A DNA stretch of 64,000 nt from Shimia sp039969785 (lineage in GTDB: Bacteria; Pseudomonadota; Alphaproteobacteria; Rhodobacterales; Rhodobacteraceae). Position numbers and translations under genes: made by a program. Shown one piece after another: positions 19,284 to 28,380 of this stretch. A model generated the notes under the pieces. The model was not told the DNA's origin. It ran no database searches and was given only the letters and a program-made list of their open reading frames with translations. Within the stretch, counting starts at the first letter, position 1. The number at the start of each line of letters is the position of its first letter. Where the stretch lies: the NCBI RefSeq assembly GCF_039969785.1, contig NZ_JBDVNC010000044.1, forward strand, positions 1-64,000, written 5' to 3'.

Positions 19284-20090
19284 TCAGGATGGGATCGGGG
19301 CGCGGTCTAGCTGCCGCAATACATGGCTCGCCAGCTCCCCAGCGTGGGTGATGGCCCCCATATGCCCTGCATCAGGCAACGTCACATGTCGCGCGTCCGG
19401 GATTTGTTCGACCAGGCCGCGGCATAGCTTCGCAATGACGTCGGGCGATTGCCCGCCATTCATCACCAGTGTCGGAACCCCAATTTCCCCCAATCGCGCC
19501 AATGTGCCCGGCGTATCAAACGCGACATAGTTTTGCGATCCGATGACAAACGGAATGCGCCGCGCAAAACCTTCGCGCGCACGGTCCGGCAATTGCGCCC
19601 AGTCCGTACCATCCCCCCAGTCGCTGACAAACATCCGGGCCGCGTTTTCATTTTGACCAGCAACGACATTCGCCCGAATGTCTTCGATCATGGCGTCATG
19701 GGCGCCAAACCCGTCGGCGTCTACAATCATCGCCAACGCCATAAACACAGGCTCATACAAGGTCAGGCTGCGCACCAGTTCCGGATGTGCAATCGCCAGA
19801 TGCAACGCAACTACACCACCAAAACTATGCGCAATGACATCAACTGGTTCATCAAGGTGCGCCAGAATGGCCTCGGTTAACAGGCTCCCGGTACAGGATA
19901 TGCCGTCATAGTCAGCGCTGCGCCCATGCCCCGGCATGTCCGGAGCATGAAGTGTCAGCTGATCATTCAGGGCTTCCGACAATCCCCGCCACGCGCCGGA
20001 ATGTGCCATGGTGCAATGCAGCGCCAGGGCCGCACGCGGCCCGGCGCCCATCACACGCCAATGTGTTTCAGGACTGTTGTCCTGAGCCAT
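19284..20090 (-). CDS. Alpha/beta hydrolase
   Basis: 268 residues from ATG 20090, whose ATGA overlaps the stop of the isomerase gene. Nucleophile elbow VIAHSFGGVVALHLA, oxyanion region ALHCTMAHSGAW, catalytic His in DAGHMGAI. Related to small-molecule esterases and carbon-carbon hydrolases. Coupling to a 2-hydroxychromene-2-carboxylate isomerase-like gene suggests a shared aromatic or thiol-conjugate substrate, but no further aromatic catabolism genes are nearby. Confidence 0.82.
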   Translation of the reverse strand: MAQDNSPETHWRVMGAGPRAALALHCTMAHSGAWRGLSEALNDQLTLHAPDMPGHGRSADYDGISCTGSLLTEAILAHLDEPVDVIAHSFGGVVALHLAIAHPELVRSLTLYEPVFMALAMIVDADGFGAHDAMIEDIRANVVAGQNENAARMFVSDWGDGTDWAQLPDRAREGFARRIPFVIGSQNYVAFDTPGTLARLGEIGVPTLVMNGGQSPDVIAKLCRGLVEQIPDARHVTLPDAGHMGAITHAGELASHVLRQLDRAPIPS

Positions 20091-20689
20091 CAAAGAGTTC
20101 CGGCGAGATGTCCATCCAGATAATCGAGCCGATCCTGTCCCCAGAACCGCGCGCCATCATCCGTCACATAAAACGGCGAGCCAAATGCACCAATCGCAAC
20201 GGCCTCTTCCAGATTTCGACCATAGGTCTCTGCCCCGGCAAGCAACCCGCTATCGGCCAGAGACGGATCAAACCCGGCCCCGGAAAGACACGCCTTGATC
20301 ACATCATCCTGCGCCAGGTCTTTTTCGTCGGCCCAGCAAGCGCGCAGCATGGACTGACACAACAGCCCCAGATCACCGCCACCCGCCGCCTGTGCTGCGA
20401 TCACGGCATAAGAAGAAGGCGCCATATTGGTCGGAAAATGCGCGGGTGTCAGGTTGAATTCGACCCCCAGCATTTTAGCCTGCCGCAACAGGTCTTGCGC
20501 ACGGTATTCCATGCGCGAGGGGTGCCGGTCCTTTGGGGACGTCCCGCCGGTCCGCGCAAACAGAGCCATAATATCCAACGGCTTATAAGTGATGGTCGCA
20601 TCATGTTTGGACGCGATTTCTTCCAGACGGCTTCCTGCCAAATAGGCATATGGTGAAATCGTCGCAAAATAGTAGTCAATATGTGCCAA
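20090..20689 (-). CDS. 2-hydroxychromene-2-carboxylate isomerase-like, DsbA fold
   Basis: 199 residues if translation starts at TTG 20689, which has GGGAG six bases upstream and gives the family N-terminus (AHIDYYFATISPYAYLAG); the frame continues upstream to 20929 but those residues are not family-like and overlap prs. SPYAYL holds the Ser that activates glutathione in kappa-GST/HCCA isomerases, and FGSPFYV the cis-Pro region. It probably does a GSH-dependent isomerisation. Coupled to the downstream hydrolase; divergent from prs with little room for two promoters. Confidence 0.82.
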   Translation of the reverse strand: MAHIDYYFATISPYAYLAGSRLEEIASKHDATITYKPLDIMALFARTGGTSPKDRHPSRMEYRAQDLLRQAKMLGVEFNLTPAHFPTNMAPSSYAVIAAQAAGGGDLGLLCQSMLRACWADEKDLAQDDVIKACLSGAGFDPSLADSGLLAGAETYGRNLEEAVAIGAFGSPFYVTDDGARFWGQDRLDYLDGHLAGTL

Positions 20690-20795
20690 TTCAGTCTCCC
20701 AATCGCTCGGCATCGCTTTGCGAGACCCTAGGCACATGTTAAGCGGTTGGCAACGACACGAATCTGTCATCTGCGGCATCCTGGGGGCCTCGCTC

Positions 20796-21812
20796 ATGCC
20801 ATCTATTCTCGAACCTAAAATGATCACCGGCAATTCCAACAAGCCACTCGCCAATGCCATTGCCCGGCGCATGTCCATGTACCGCGGCCAACCGGTTAAG
20901 CCGGTCGACGCGCGCGTTGAAGTCTTCAACGACGCGGAGATCTTTGTCGAAGTTTACGAAAACGTACGCGGCGAAGACATGTTCATCATCCAGTCAACAT
21001 CGCGCCCTGCGAATGACAACCTGATGGAATTGTTGATCATGGCCGACGCGCTGCGCCGGTCATCAGCGGCACGTATCACTGCCGTAATTCCCTATTTTGG
21101 CTATGCCCGTCAGGATCGCCGCACCAAGGCGCGGACGCCGATCTCGGCCAAGCTGGTCGCCAATATGCTGGTCGAGGCCGGAATTGAACGGGTTCTGACC
21201 ATGGACCTGCACGCCGCGCAAATTCAGGGCTTTTTCGATATTCCGGTCGACAACCTCTATGCCTCGCCAATCTTTGCGCTCGATATTTTGCACCACTTCA
21301 AAGACGAGCTTTCTGACGTAATGATCGTTTCGCCTGATGTTGGCGGTGTGGCACGTGCCCGCGAACTGGCCAAACGCATCAACGCGCCGCTCAGCATTGT
21401 GGACAAACGTCGCGAAAAGCCCGGCGAAGTTGCTGAAATGACGGTCATCGGAGAAGTCAAAGGCAAGAAGTGCATCATCGTAGATGACATTTGCGATACT
21501 GCCGGCACGTTGTGCAAAGCTGCCGAAGTGCTGCTTGAGCATGGCGCGACCGAGGTGCATTCCTACATTTCACACGGTGTTCTGTCCGGCCCGGCGGTCG
21601 AACGTATCACCAATTCGGTTATGAAATCTCTGGTCATCACTGACTCGATTGAACCCACGCAACCGGTCAAAGATGCTGCAAATATCCGGATTGTGCCCAC
21701 AGCGCCAATGTTTGCGCAGGCAATCATGAATATTTCAACCGGCACCAGCGTTTCGTCCTTGTTTGAAACAGATACGCTGGAGCCGTCCTACGAAGGCATG
21801 TTCAAAGTCTGA
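20796..21812 (+). CDS. prs: Ribose-phosphate pyrophosphokinase
   Basis: 338 residues from ATG 20796 (in-frame ATG at 20718 lies inside the divergent gene's leader). It makes PRPP from ribose 5-phosphate and ATP for nucleotides, histidine and tryptophan. Key motifs: RPANDNLMELL, FGYARQDRR, ASPIFALDIL, and the PRPP loop CIIVDDICDTAGT. Monocistronic with a strong terminator. Confidence 0.97.
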   Translation: MPSILEPKMITGNSNKPLANAIARRMSMYRGQPVKPVDARVEVFNDAEIFVEVYENVRGEDMFIIQSTSRPANDNLMELLIMADALRRSSAARITAVIPYFGYARQDRRTKARTPISAKLVANMLVEAGIERVLTMDLHAAQIQGFFDIPVDNLYASPIFALDILHHFKDELSDVMIVSPDVGGVARARELAKRINAPLSIVDKRREKPGEVAEMTVIGEVKGKKCIIVDDICDTAGTLCKAAEVLLEHGATEVHSYISHGVLSGPAVERITNSVMKSLVITDSIEPTQPVKDAANIRIVPTAPMFAQAIMNISTGTSVSSLFETDTLEPSYEGMFKV

Positions 21813-21834
21813 CTAGTACGGAAAAAGTAACATC

Positions 21835-21862
21835 AGAGCCGTGCAATTGCGCGGCTCTTTTT
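21835..21862. terminator. Bidirectional terminator between prs and the lectin gene
   Basis: AGAGCCG, ten-base loop (TGCAATTGCG), CGGCTCT and T residues; the loop can extend the stem. It begins 23 bases after the prs stop and lies between two convergent genes. Confidence 0.85.
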
Positions 21863-21882
21863 GTTTGTCTGCAGCTCCCTGA

Positions 21883-22239
21883 TCACTCGGCGTCAATCGC
21901 CCAGTCGTCTGCAAAAGCCAGCTCTCCGATCGCCAGCCAAGACATACGCACCCGTGCAACCCGACTGTCACCCCACGTGCGAAAAACCAGATGAAACCCC
22001 AGGTTTGTCACCTCTTCGGCCACCACTTCAGAGCGAATATTATGTTCGCAATCCATGTCCCACAGCGACAATCCAACCTGAACGGTCGGTGGTGCCCTGT
22101 ATTTGCTGGAAAAACGGATCAGTTTGCGGCGCTCACGCGGGCCGTCTCCGGTCCACATCTCGCCGTCTTTCTCGAAATCCGAAAACAACGTCTCGTCGCC
22201 GTTGTCTACGCCAATTGTATTATTTCTTAGTCTCTTCAT
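21883..22239 (-). CDS. H-type lectin domain protein
   Basis: 118 residues. The C-terminal 75 residues match the H-type lectin fold known from snail agglutinin and discoidin: VQVGLSLWDMDCEHNIR, then VTNLGFHLVFRTWGDSRVARVRMSWLAIG. N-terminal LFSDFEKDGEMWTGDGPRERR resembles the roseobacter branch of the family. No signal peptide is visible, so any sugar-binding role outside the cell is unproven. It lies downstream of atpC, separated by the atp terminator, so probably has its own promoter. Confidence 0.82.
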   Translation of the reverse strand: MKRLRNNTIGVDNGDETLFSDFEKDGEMWTGDGPRERRKLIRFSSKYRAPPTVQVGLSLWDMDCEHNIRSEVVAEEVTNLGFHLVFRTWGDSRVARVRMSWLAIGELAFADDWAIDAE

Positions 22240-22286
22240 TGCCTTAACAAACTAGAGAACCCTGCGCGTCAGACAAGTAAAAAAGC

Positions 22287-22316
22287 AAAAAAGCCCCACC
22301 AAACGGCAGGGCTTTT
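22287..22316 (-). terminator. Rho-independent terminator of the atp operon
   Basis: On the minus strand: AAAAGCCC, twelve-base loop, GGGCTTTT and a long T-rich tail. It begins 22 bases past the atpC stop. Confidence 0.85.
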
Positions 22317-22337
22317 CACGCGACCAACCTTTTCAGA

Positions 22338-22733
22338 TCAGTCCATATCATCCATCAGGTGCACAAGGTCAGCCACAAATTTCTCTGCAGCGTCCTTATC
22401 TTCAGAAGATGCACCCTCAACTGACTTGCGGGCGCTCGTGAGAACATCCTCAAGATCAGCTTTGGTCACTTCTGTCCCGACATGTGCATGTTCAGCAATC
22501 ACCGAAATCGACTCGGCCGAGATTTCCGCGAAACCGCGGGTCACAACAAAGTCTTTCTCACCTTCGGACGTCTGAACCCGCACCACGCCTGGGCGCAGCG
22601 AAGTCAGCACAGCCGCGTGGCCCGGCATCGCGGTCATGTCGCCATCTGCACCGGGGATTTGCACGGCGGTCACCTCAAGCGAAGCGAGGCTTCGCTCGGG
22701 GCTGACCAGGTCAAATTGCATCGTGTTTGCCAT
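22338..22733 (-). CDS. atpC: F1 ATP synthase epsilon subunit
   Basis: 131 residues. N-terminal beta sandwich: MQFDLVSPERSLAS, VQIPGADGDMTAMPGHAAVLTSLRPG, VTRGFAEISAESISV. Epsilon joins gamma to the c-ring and inhibits ATP hydrolysis. The C-terminal helical part is present but short and acidic. Last gene of atpHAGDC; 11 bases after atpD. Confidence 0.96.
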   Translation of the reverse strand: MANTMQFDLVSPERSLASLEVTAVQIPGADGDMTAMPGHAAVLTSLRPGVVRVQTSEGEKDFVVTRGFAEISAESISVIAEHAHVGTEVTKADLEDVLTSARKSVEGASSEDKDAAEKFVADLVHLMDDMD

Positions 22734-22744
22734 TTGTGGCCTCC

Positions 22745-24169
22745 TTAGGCCGCTTCAGCAGCCATCTTTTCGGCTTTTGCGATCACTTCTTCGATGCCGC
22801 CAACCATATAGAAGGCGCCTTCGGGCAGGTGATCATATTCGCCAGCCACAACGGCTTTGAACGACGCGATGGTGTTTTCCAGCGGAACCTGAACACCGTC
22901 AGAACCGGTGAACACTTTCGCAACGTCAAACGGCTGAGACAGGAAGCGCTCGATCTTACGCGCACGTGCCACGGCCATTTTGTCGTCTTCGCTCAGTTCG
23001 TCCATGCCGAGAATGGCGATGATGTCCTGAAGCGATTTGTAACGCTGCAGAATCTGCTGAACGTCTGACGCAACTTTGTAGTGCTCTTCACCAATCACAA
23101 GCGGATCAAGCAGACGCGATGTCGAACCCAGTGGATCCACCGCAGGGTAGATACCTTTTTCCGAAATCGCACGATCCAGAACCGTTGTCGCGTCAAGGTG
23201 CGCAAACGATGTGGCCGGTGCAGGGTCAGTAAGGTCATCCGCAGGCACGTACACGGCCTGAACCGATGTAATCGAACCAGATTTGGTCGATGTAATACGT
23301 TCCTGCATTGCACCCATGTCAGTTGCGAGTGTTGGCTGATATCCAACCGCCGAAGGAATACGACCCAACAGAGCCGAAACTTCCGAACCAGCTTGTGTAA
23401 AGCGGAAGATGTTGTCCACGAAGAACAGAACGTCAGCACCGGTTTCGTCGCGGAACTGTTCCGCCAGGGTCAGACCCGACAGAGCAACACGCATACGCGC
23501 ACCGGGAGGCTCGTTCATCTGGCCGTAAACCAGAGCAATTTTCGATTTTTCCAGGTCATCAGGAACGATAACGCCGGATTCGATCATTTCGTGGTAAAGG
23601 TCGTTACCTTCACGGGTCCGCTCACCAACACCCGCGAACACGGACACACCAGAGTGCACCTTCGCGATGTTGTTGATCAGTTCCATGATGAGAACGGTTT
23701 TACCCACACCCGCACCACCGAACAGACCAATTTTACCACCCTTGGTATAGGGTGCCAGCAGGTCGATAACCTTAATGCCGGTGGTCAGAATTTCGGTTGC
23801 AGTGGACTGCTCTTCGAATGCCGGTGCGTCACCGTGAATCGCGCGCGATCCTGTGGCTGCAACCGGGCCCTTTTCGTCAACCGGATCACCGGTCACGTTC
23901 AGGATGCGACCCAATGTGCCTGGACCAACGGGAACCGCAATGGGTTCACCGGTGTCTTCGACAGACTGGCCACGGACCAGACCTTCGGTCGCGTCCATCG
24001 CGATGGTACGAACGGTGTTTTCACCAAGGTGCTGGGCTACTTCCAGAACCAGTTTCTTACCGTTGTTTTCCGTGTTCAGCGCGTTGAGGATTTCCGGCAG
24101 GGCGTCCTCGAACTGCACGTCCACAACGGCGCCAATGACCGCGGTCACTTTGCCTTTTGCGTTTGCCAT
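22745..24169 (-). CDS. atpD: F1 ATP synthase beta subunit
   Basis: 474 residues from ATG 24169 (the frame opens upstream at 24217). Catalytic subunit with Walker A GGAGVGKTVLIMEL, catalytic Glu in GVGERTREGNDLYHEM, Walker B ALVYGQMNEPPGARMRVALS with DVLFFVDNIFRF. Full length and canonical. Part of the F1 gene string on the minus strand. Confidence 0.98.
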   Translation of the reverse strand: MANAKGKVTAVIGAVVDVQFEDALPEILNALNTENNGKKLVLEVAQHLGENTVRTIAMDATEGLVRGQSVEDTGEPIAVPVGPGTLGRILNVTGDPVDEKGPVAATGSRAIHGDAPAFEEQSTATEILTTGIKVIDLLAPYTKGGKIGLFGGAGVGKTVLIMELINNIAKVHSGVSVFAGVGERTREGNDLYHEMIESGVIVPDDLEKSKIALVYGQMNEPPGARMRVALSGLTLAEQFRDETGADVLFFVDNIFRFTQAGSEVSALLGRIPSAVGYQPTLATDMGAMQERITSTKSGSITSVQAVYVPADDLTDPAPATSFAHLDATTVLDRAISEKGIYPAVDPLGSTSRLLDPLVIGEEHYKVASDVQQILQRYKSLQDIIAILGMDELSEDDKMAVARARKIERFLSQPFDVAKVFTGSDGVQVPLENTIASFKAVVAGEYDHLPEGAFYMVGGIEEVIAKAEKMAAEAA

Positions 24170-24185
24170 GTTTCGTCTCCGGTTC

Positions 24186-25061
24186 TTAGAGCGCTTCAGC
24201 GCCCGAGATGATTTCAATAAGCTCGTTGGTGATCACTGCCTGACGCGAGCGGTTGTACTGAATGGTCAGTTTGTCGATCATTTCACCAGCATTGCGCGTC
24301 GCATTGTCCATTGCGGACATCCGCGATCCCTGCTCGGATGCACCGTTTTCCAACAATGCGGCAAAGATCTGCGTGGCAACGCCGCGCGGCAGCAAGTCGG
24401 CCAGAATGGCTTCTTCGCTGGGTTCGTAATCGTACAACGTGCTTGCGCCCGCATCGTCGGCATCGTCAAACGAAGCCGGGATGATCTGCTGGGCAGTCGG
24501 GATCTGGGTAACAACGTTGACGAACTTCGAAAAGAAGATCGTGCAAACGTCGAACTCTTCGCCGTCGAAACGGTTCAGAAGATCGCGCGCGATGTCCTGC
24601 GCGTCGTCATACCCGACACGTTTCACGTCTGTCAGGTCAACATGCCCGACAAAGTGATCGCCCAGATCGCGTTTGATGCTGTCGCGGCCTTTTTTGCCGA
24701 CAGTGACGATTTTCACCGTCTTGCCCTGTGCAATCAGTTCCTGTGCCCGCACACGGCCAAGCTTGGCAATGTTCGAGTTGAAACCACCACACAGACCACG
24801 TTCAGCTGTCATGATAACCAGCAGATGAACGTCATCTTTACCTGTGCCACTCAGCAGCTTGGGCGCAGAATCCGATCCGCCAACAGAAGCAGCCAACCCA
24901 CCCAGAACGGCGTTAAACCGTTCTGTGTACGGGCGCGACTGCTCCGCGCTTTCCTGCGCGCGGCGAAGCTTCGCCGCGGCAACCATTTGCATGGCTTTTG
25001 TGATCTTCCGAGTGTTCTTTACACTCTCGATCCTGTTTTTGAGGTCCTTAAGATTTGGCAT
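24186..25061 (-). CDS. atpG: F1 ATP synthase gamma subunit
   Basis: 291 residues. N-terminal PNLKDLKNRIESVKNTRKI and C-terminal MDNATRNAGEMIDKLTI form the central-stalk coiled coil; ITAERGLCGGFNSN is the family signature. Gamma rotates inside the alpha3-beta3 ring. 16 bases before atpD. Confidence 0.97.
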   Translation of the reverse strand: MPNLKDLKNRIESVKNTRKITKAMQMVAAAKLRRAQESAEQSRPYTERFNAVLGGLAASVGGSDSAPKLLSGTGKDDVHLLVIMTAERGLCGGFNSNIAKLGRVRAQELIAQGKTVKIVTVGKKGRDSIKRDLGDHFVGHVDLTDVKRVGYDDAQDIARDLLNRFDGEEFDVCTIFFSKFVNVVTQIPTAQQIIPASFDDADDAGASTLYDYEPSEEAILADLLPRGVATQIFAALLENGASEQGSRMSAMDNATRNAGEMIDKLTIQYNRSRQAVITNELIEIISGAEAL

Positions 25062-25073
25062 CTGTCAGGCCCC

Positions 25074-26612
25074 TTACGCGAAATCAGCGGCGTATTCGTC
25101 GAGTGCTGCTTTCACTTTATCGGCGGCGTCGCCTTTGATTTTGGGGTCTTCGTCAGTGATCCACTGAAGCAGGTCAGCGTGCTTGCCACGCAGGTGCTGA
25201 AGCAGACCTGTTTCAAAACGACCAACGTCAGACACTTCGATCTTGTCGAGGTAGCCGTTCACGCCAGCAAAAATGACACAGACGATCTCCGAGTTGGTCA
25301 GCGGCGAATACTGCGCCTGCTTCATAAGCTCGGTCAAACGCGCACCCCGGTTCAGCAACTGCTGAGTGGCGGCGTCAAGGTCAGACCCAAACTGAGCAAA
25401 CGCAGCCATCTCGCGATACTGAGCCAGCGACAGTTTCACCGGACCAGCAACCGACGACATTGCAGACGTCTGAGCCGAAGAGCCAACCCGCGAAACCGAC
25501 AGACCGGTGTTCACAGCAGGACGGATGCCTTGGTAGAACAATTCTGTTTCTAGGAAGATCTGACCGTCGGTGATCGAAATCACGTTGGTTGGAATAAACG
25601 CGGAAACGTCACCACCCTGGGTTTCAATCACGGGCAACGCAGTCAGCGAACCTGCACCGTAATCTTCGTTCAGCTTGGCCGAACGTTCCAGAAGGCGTGA
25701 GTGAAGATAGAAAACGTCGCCAGGATAAGCTTCACGTCCGGGTGGGCGACGCAGAAGCAGCGACATCTGACGATAGGAAACAGCCTGCTTGGACAAATCA
25801 TCATAGATGATCAGAGCGTGCCGGCCGTTGTCACGGAAGAATTCTGCCATCGCGGTCGCGGCATAAGGTGCCAGGAACTGCATTGGGGCAGGCTCAGAAG
25901 CGGTCGCAGCAACAACGATCGAATATTCGATGGCGCCGGACTCTTCCAGTTTCTTAACCAGCTGTGCAACAGTCGAACGCTTTTGACCGATCGCAACGTA
26001 CACACAGTACAGCTTTTTGCCTTCGTCGTCGCCAGCGGCTTCGTTGTAGGACTGCTGGTTCAGGATCGCATCCAGAGCCACGGCTGTTTTACCAGTCTGA
26101 CGGTCACCAATGATCAGCTCGCGCTGGCCACGGCCAATCGGGATCATCGCGTCAACCGATTTCAGGCCGGTTGCCATAGGTTCGTGAACCGATTTACGTG
26201 GAATAATGCCTGGCGCTTTAACGTCAGCAACACCGCGCTCTGTCGAGTCAATCGGACCTTTGCCGTCAATCGGGTTACCCAGACCGTCAACAACACGACC
26301 CAGCAGACCATTGCCAACCGGCACGTCCACGATCGAGTTGGTGCGCTTAACTGTATCACCTTCTTTAATGTCCCGGTCAGACCCGAAAATAACAACACCA
26401 ACGTTGTCTGTTTCCAGGTTCAGGGCCATGCCCTGAATACCACCGGGGAATTCCACCATTTCACCGGCCTGAACATTGTCCAGACCGTAAACGCGTGCAA
26501 TCCCGTCACCGACGGAAAGCACACGGCCAACCTCGGCCACTTCGGCTTCTTGGCCAAAGTTTTTGATCTGGTCCTTAAGGATCGCAGAAATTTCGGCTGC
26601 TTGGATACCCAT
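25074..26612 (-). CDS. atpA: F1 ATP synthase alpha subunit
   Basis: 512 residues. Non-catalytic nucleotide-binding subunit: Walker A GDRQTGKTAVALD, and family segments VGRVVDGLGNPIDGKG and LLLRRPPGREAYPGDVFYLHSRLLERSAK. Start ATG overlaps the atpH stop (TAATG), implying translational coupling in the operon. Confidence 0.98.
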   Translation of the reverse strand: MGIQAAEISAILKDQIKNFGQEAEVAEVGRVLSVGDGIARVYGLDNVQAGEMVEFPGGIQGMALNLETDNVGVVIFGSDRDIKEGDTVKRTNSIVDVPVGNGLLGRVVDGLGNPIDGKGPIDSTERGVADVKAPGIIPRKSVHEPMATGLKSVDAMIPIGRGQRELIIGDRQTGKTAVALDAILNQQSYNEAAGDDEGKKLYCVYVAIGQKRSTVAQLVKKLEESGAIEYSIVVAATASEPAPMQFLAPYAATAMAEFFRDNGRHALIIYDDLSKQAVSYRQMSLLLRRPPGREAYPGDVFYLHSRLLERSAKLNEDYGAGSLTALPVIETQGGDVSAFIPTNVISITDGQIFLETELFYQGIRPAVNTGLSVSRVGSSAQTSAMSSVAGPVKLSLAQYREMAAFAQFGSDLDAATQQLLNRGARLTELMKQAQYSPLTNSEIVCVIFAGVNGYLDKIEVSDVGRFETGLLQHLRGKHADLLQWITDEDPKIKGDAADKVKAALDEYAADFA

Positions 26613-27172
26613 TATCCGACCTCTTTCATTGCATTCTGGAGGGAAGAGAGCTTGGAGCGGATCGACGTGTCGATCATCTTCGAGCCCACCTTAACGACAA
26701 GACCGCCTACGAGAGTATCGTCGACGGTCGCATTGATTTTAACAGTTTTGCCTACGCGCGCGGCCAGAGTTTTGGCCAGCTTTTCGCTTTGGGTTTTTGT
26801 CAGTGCCTTTGCAGTCACGACGTCGGCGGTCACTTCGCCTTTGTCTTCTGCAATCATTGCGCGCAACTGATCGATCAGTTGTGGCAGCACGAACAAACGA
26901 CGTTTTTGCGCCATCAGGCTCAGCACATTGCTCAGCACGGGAATCAACGACATTTTCTTGGCAACTGCGGCAATGGCCTTGCCTTGCTCTTCGCGGCTGA
27001 TCAGCGGCGAATTGATAAGGTCGCGCAGGTCTGCGCTGTCGGCCAATGCGGCGCTCAGGTCATCAAGACCGCTTTCCATTTTGGCAAGCGACTTGTTCTC
27101 TTGTGCGATCTCAAAGACCGCAGTGGCATAGCGCTCGGCGATGCCGGAGGAGATCGAAGCTGGTTCGGACAC
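26612..27172 (-). CDS. atpH: F1 ATP synthase delta subunit
   Basis: 186 residues from GTG 27172, preceded by GGAAGGGTGG; the resulting SEPASISSGIAERYATAVFEIA is the normal family N-terminus, while the upstream extension to 27208 is not. Delta links F1 to the peripheral stalk. It is first in the F1 operon; the Fo genes are not in this window, the usual split arrangement in Rhodobacterales. Confidence 0.95.
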   Translation of the reverse strand: MSEPASISSGIAERYATAVFEIAQENKSLAKMESGLDDLSAALADSADLRDLINSPLISREEQGKAIAAVAKKMSLIPVLSNVLSLMAQKRRLFVLPQLIDQLRAMIAEDKGEVTADVVTAKALTKTQSEKLAKTLAARVGKTVKINATVDDTLVGGLVVKVGSKMIDTSIRSKLSSLQNAMKEVG

Positions 27173-27578
27173 GTCCACCCTTCCGCTTTCTGGCCCCGAT
27201 CGCAGCACATAATTACATGCAGTACTCTGGGGCGTTACGTGGCCCTGTCCGAGACAGAGCAGTCAAATCCGTGGCGGGTGTAACAGAGCCTCGCGCACCT
27301 AGCAACATAGTTTGGTATATTCACCAAATGGTCAAAACCCCTTATTTTTAGGCTCTTAGTGCAGGTGCGACCCTTTGCCTATGACGCGGCGTCAAAAAAA
27401 TGACTCTGAATTCCCCCTTTTTGGCGATTCCCGACCCGGAACCCGCACTTGATCGCGTTCAAAGCGTCGGACGGAATTTTGGCAAAGCGGTCGCAAATCC
27501 ATTGTCCTGCGAGCGCTTAATTTGTGGCATTGTTAGCGCTATAACATCCGTATTTATGGCGGCTATTTTACCCGGCAT
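27173..27578. other. Intergenic region with atp promoter, otherwise empty
   Basis: About 400 bases between atpH and the methyltransferase gene. It contains the atp promoter (27307-27335). An imperfect palindrome TGTTA-N6-TAACA lies at 27531-27546. A plus-strand open frame from 27400 overlaps the methyltransferase gene and has no ribosome binding site or recognisable features; I do not call it a gene. Confidence 0.5.
27307..27335 (-). promoter_or_regulatory. Sigma-70-type promoter for atpHAGDC
   Basis: Minus strand: TTGACC (27335-27330), 17-base spacer, AACTAT (27312-27307). The spacer holds an inverted repeat TTTGGT-N6-ACCAAA (27311-27328). It is about 135 bases upstream of the atpH start, so a sizeable untranslated leader would follow. 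Confidence 0.6.
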
Positions 27579-28319
27579 TTACACCGGCGCGGTTTCCGGT
27601 TTGGGCGCTAACACACTCAACGGTTTTTTCACCACCTCACGCAAACCGGGCCCGGTTGAGGCGTGTACACGTTTGCTGGCCTCGACCATCAATACCCCCC
27701 CCGACAAGACCGGCGACACGGTCTTGCCCATGCTTTCCCAGAACGGCCCGGTCTTTCGCCAGAACCGCTTGTGCGACGGAGGCTGAAACAGCGTTGTGCG
27801 GTGGCGTTCCGGCATGAACCCGTGCTGACGCAGTTGAGTTTCCAGCTGCCCGGTCGAATAGGGTCGCCCATAGCCAAACGGTGTCTTATCACTTCGCGAC
27901 CAAAGCCCCGACCGATGTGGCACCACAAACAGCGCCCTGCCCCCCGGCCCTAGGACCCGATGCGCCTCAACCAAAACATCCGACGGACGTTCGCTGGTCT
28001 CCAGCCCGTGCATCATCACCAGCCGATCCACATGCCCGGTTTCCAGCGGCCACAATGTTTCTTCGCACAAAGCCGAAACGTTTTTCATACCAGCAGGCCA
28101 GGGCATCACACCCTGAGGACCCGGCATCAAACCGATCACTCGGCGCGCGTCCGCCAGAAAGGGTCGCAGCAAAGGCACCGCAAAGCCAAACCCGACAACG
28201 GTCTGCCCGGTCGCGTCCGGCCACAATTCCAACATTTCGTCGCGCACAGCCTTTTGCGCCGCGCGCCCCAACGTGCTGCGATAATAAAAATTCCGAAGAT
28301 CCTGTACATCAAGATGCAT
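27579..28319 (-). CDS. Class I SAM-dependent methyltransferase
   Basis: 246 residues from ATG 28319 (HLDVQDLRNFYYRSTLGRAAQ); an in-frame start at 28343 adds eight residues. Rossmann motif I is VVGFGFAVPLLRPF, less typical than the usual GxGxG, and HGLETSERPSDVLVEAHRVLGPGGRALFVVPHR is the post-core of the methyltransferase_11 type. The substrate is unknown. Divergent from gloB, a pairing frequent in roseobacters. Confidence 0.82.
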   Translation of the reverse strand: MHLDVQDLRNFYYRSTLGRAAQKAVRDEMLELWPDATGQTVVGFGFAVPLLRPFLADARRVIGLMPGPQGVMPWPAGMKNVSALCEETLWPLETGHVDRLVMMHGLETSERPSDVLVEAHRVLGPGGRALFVVPHRSGLWSRSDKTPFGYGRPYSTGQLETQLRQHGFMPERHRTTLFQPPSHKRFWRKTGPFWESMGKTVSPVLSGGVLMVEASKRVHASTGPGLREVVKKPLSVLAPKPETAPV

Positions 28320-28380
28320 TGCGCCCGGTCCCGTGATCGGCAAAGCTGGCTACAACATAGCAATGATAAGGCGAATTTCC

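Noticed and set aside
22745..25553. Long plus-strand frames opposite atpD, atpG and atpA
   Set aside because: They mirror highly conserved genes; composition is Phe/Arg/Cys/Asn-rich and there are no ribosome binding sites.
27400..27786. 128-residue plus-strand protein with a hydrophobic centre
   Set aside because: Its second half is antisense to a sound methyltransferase gene and it lacks a ribosome binding site.
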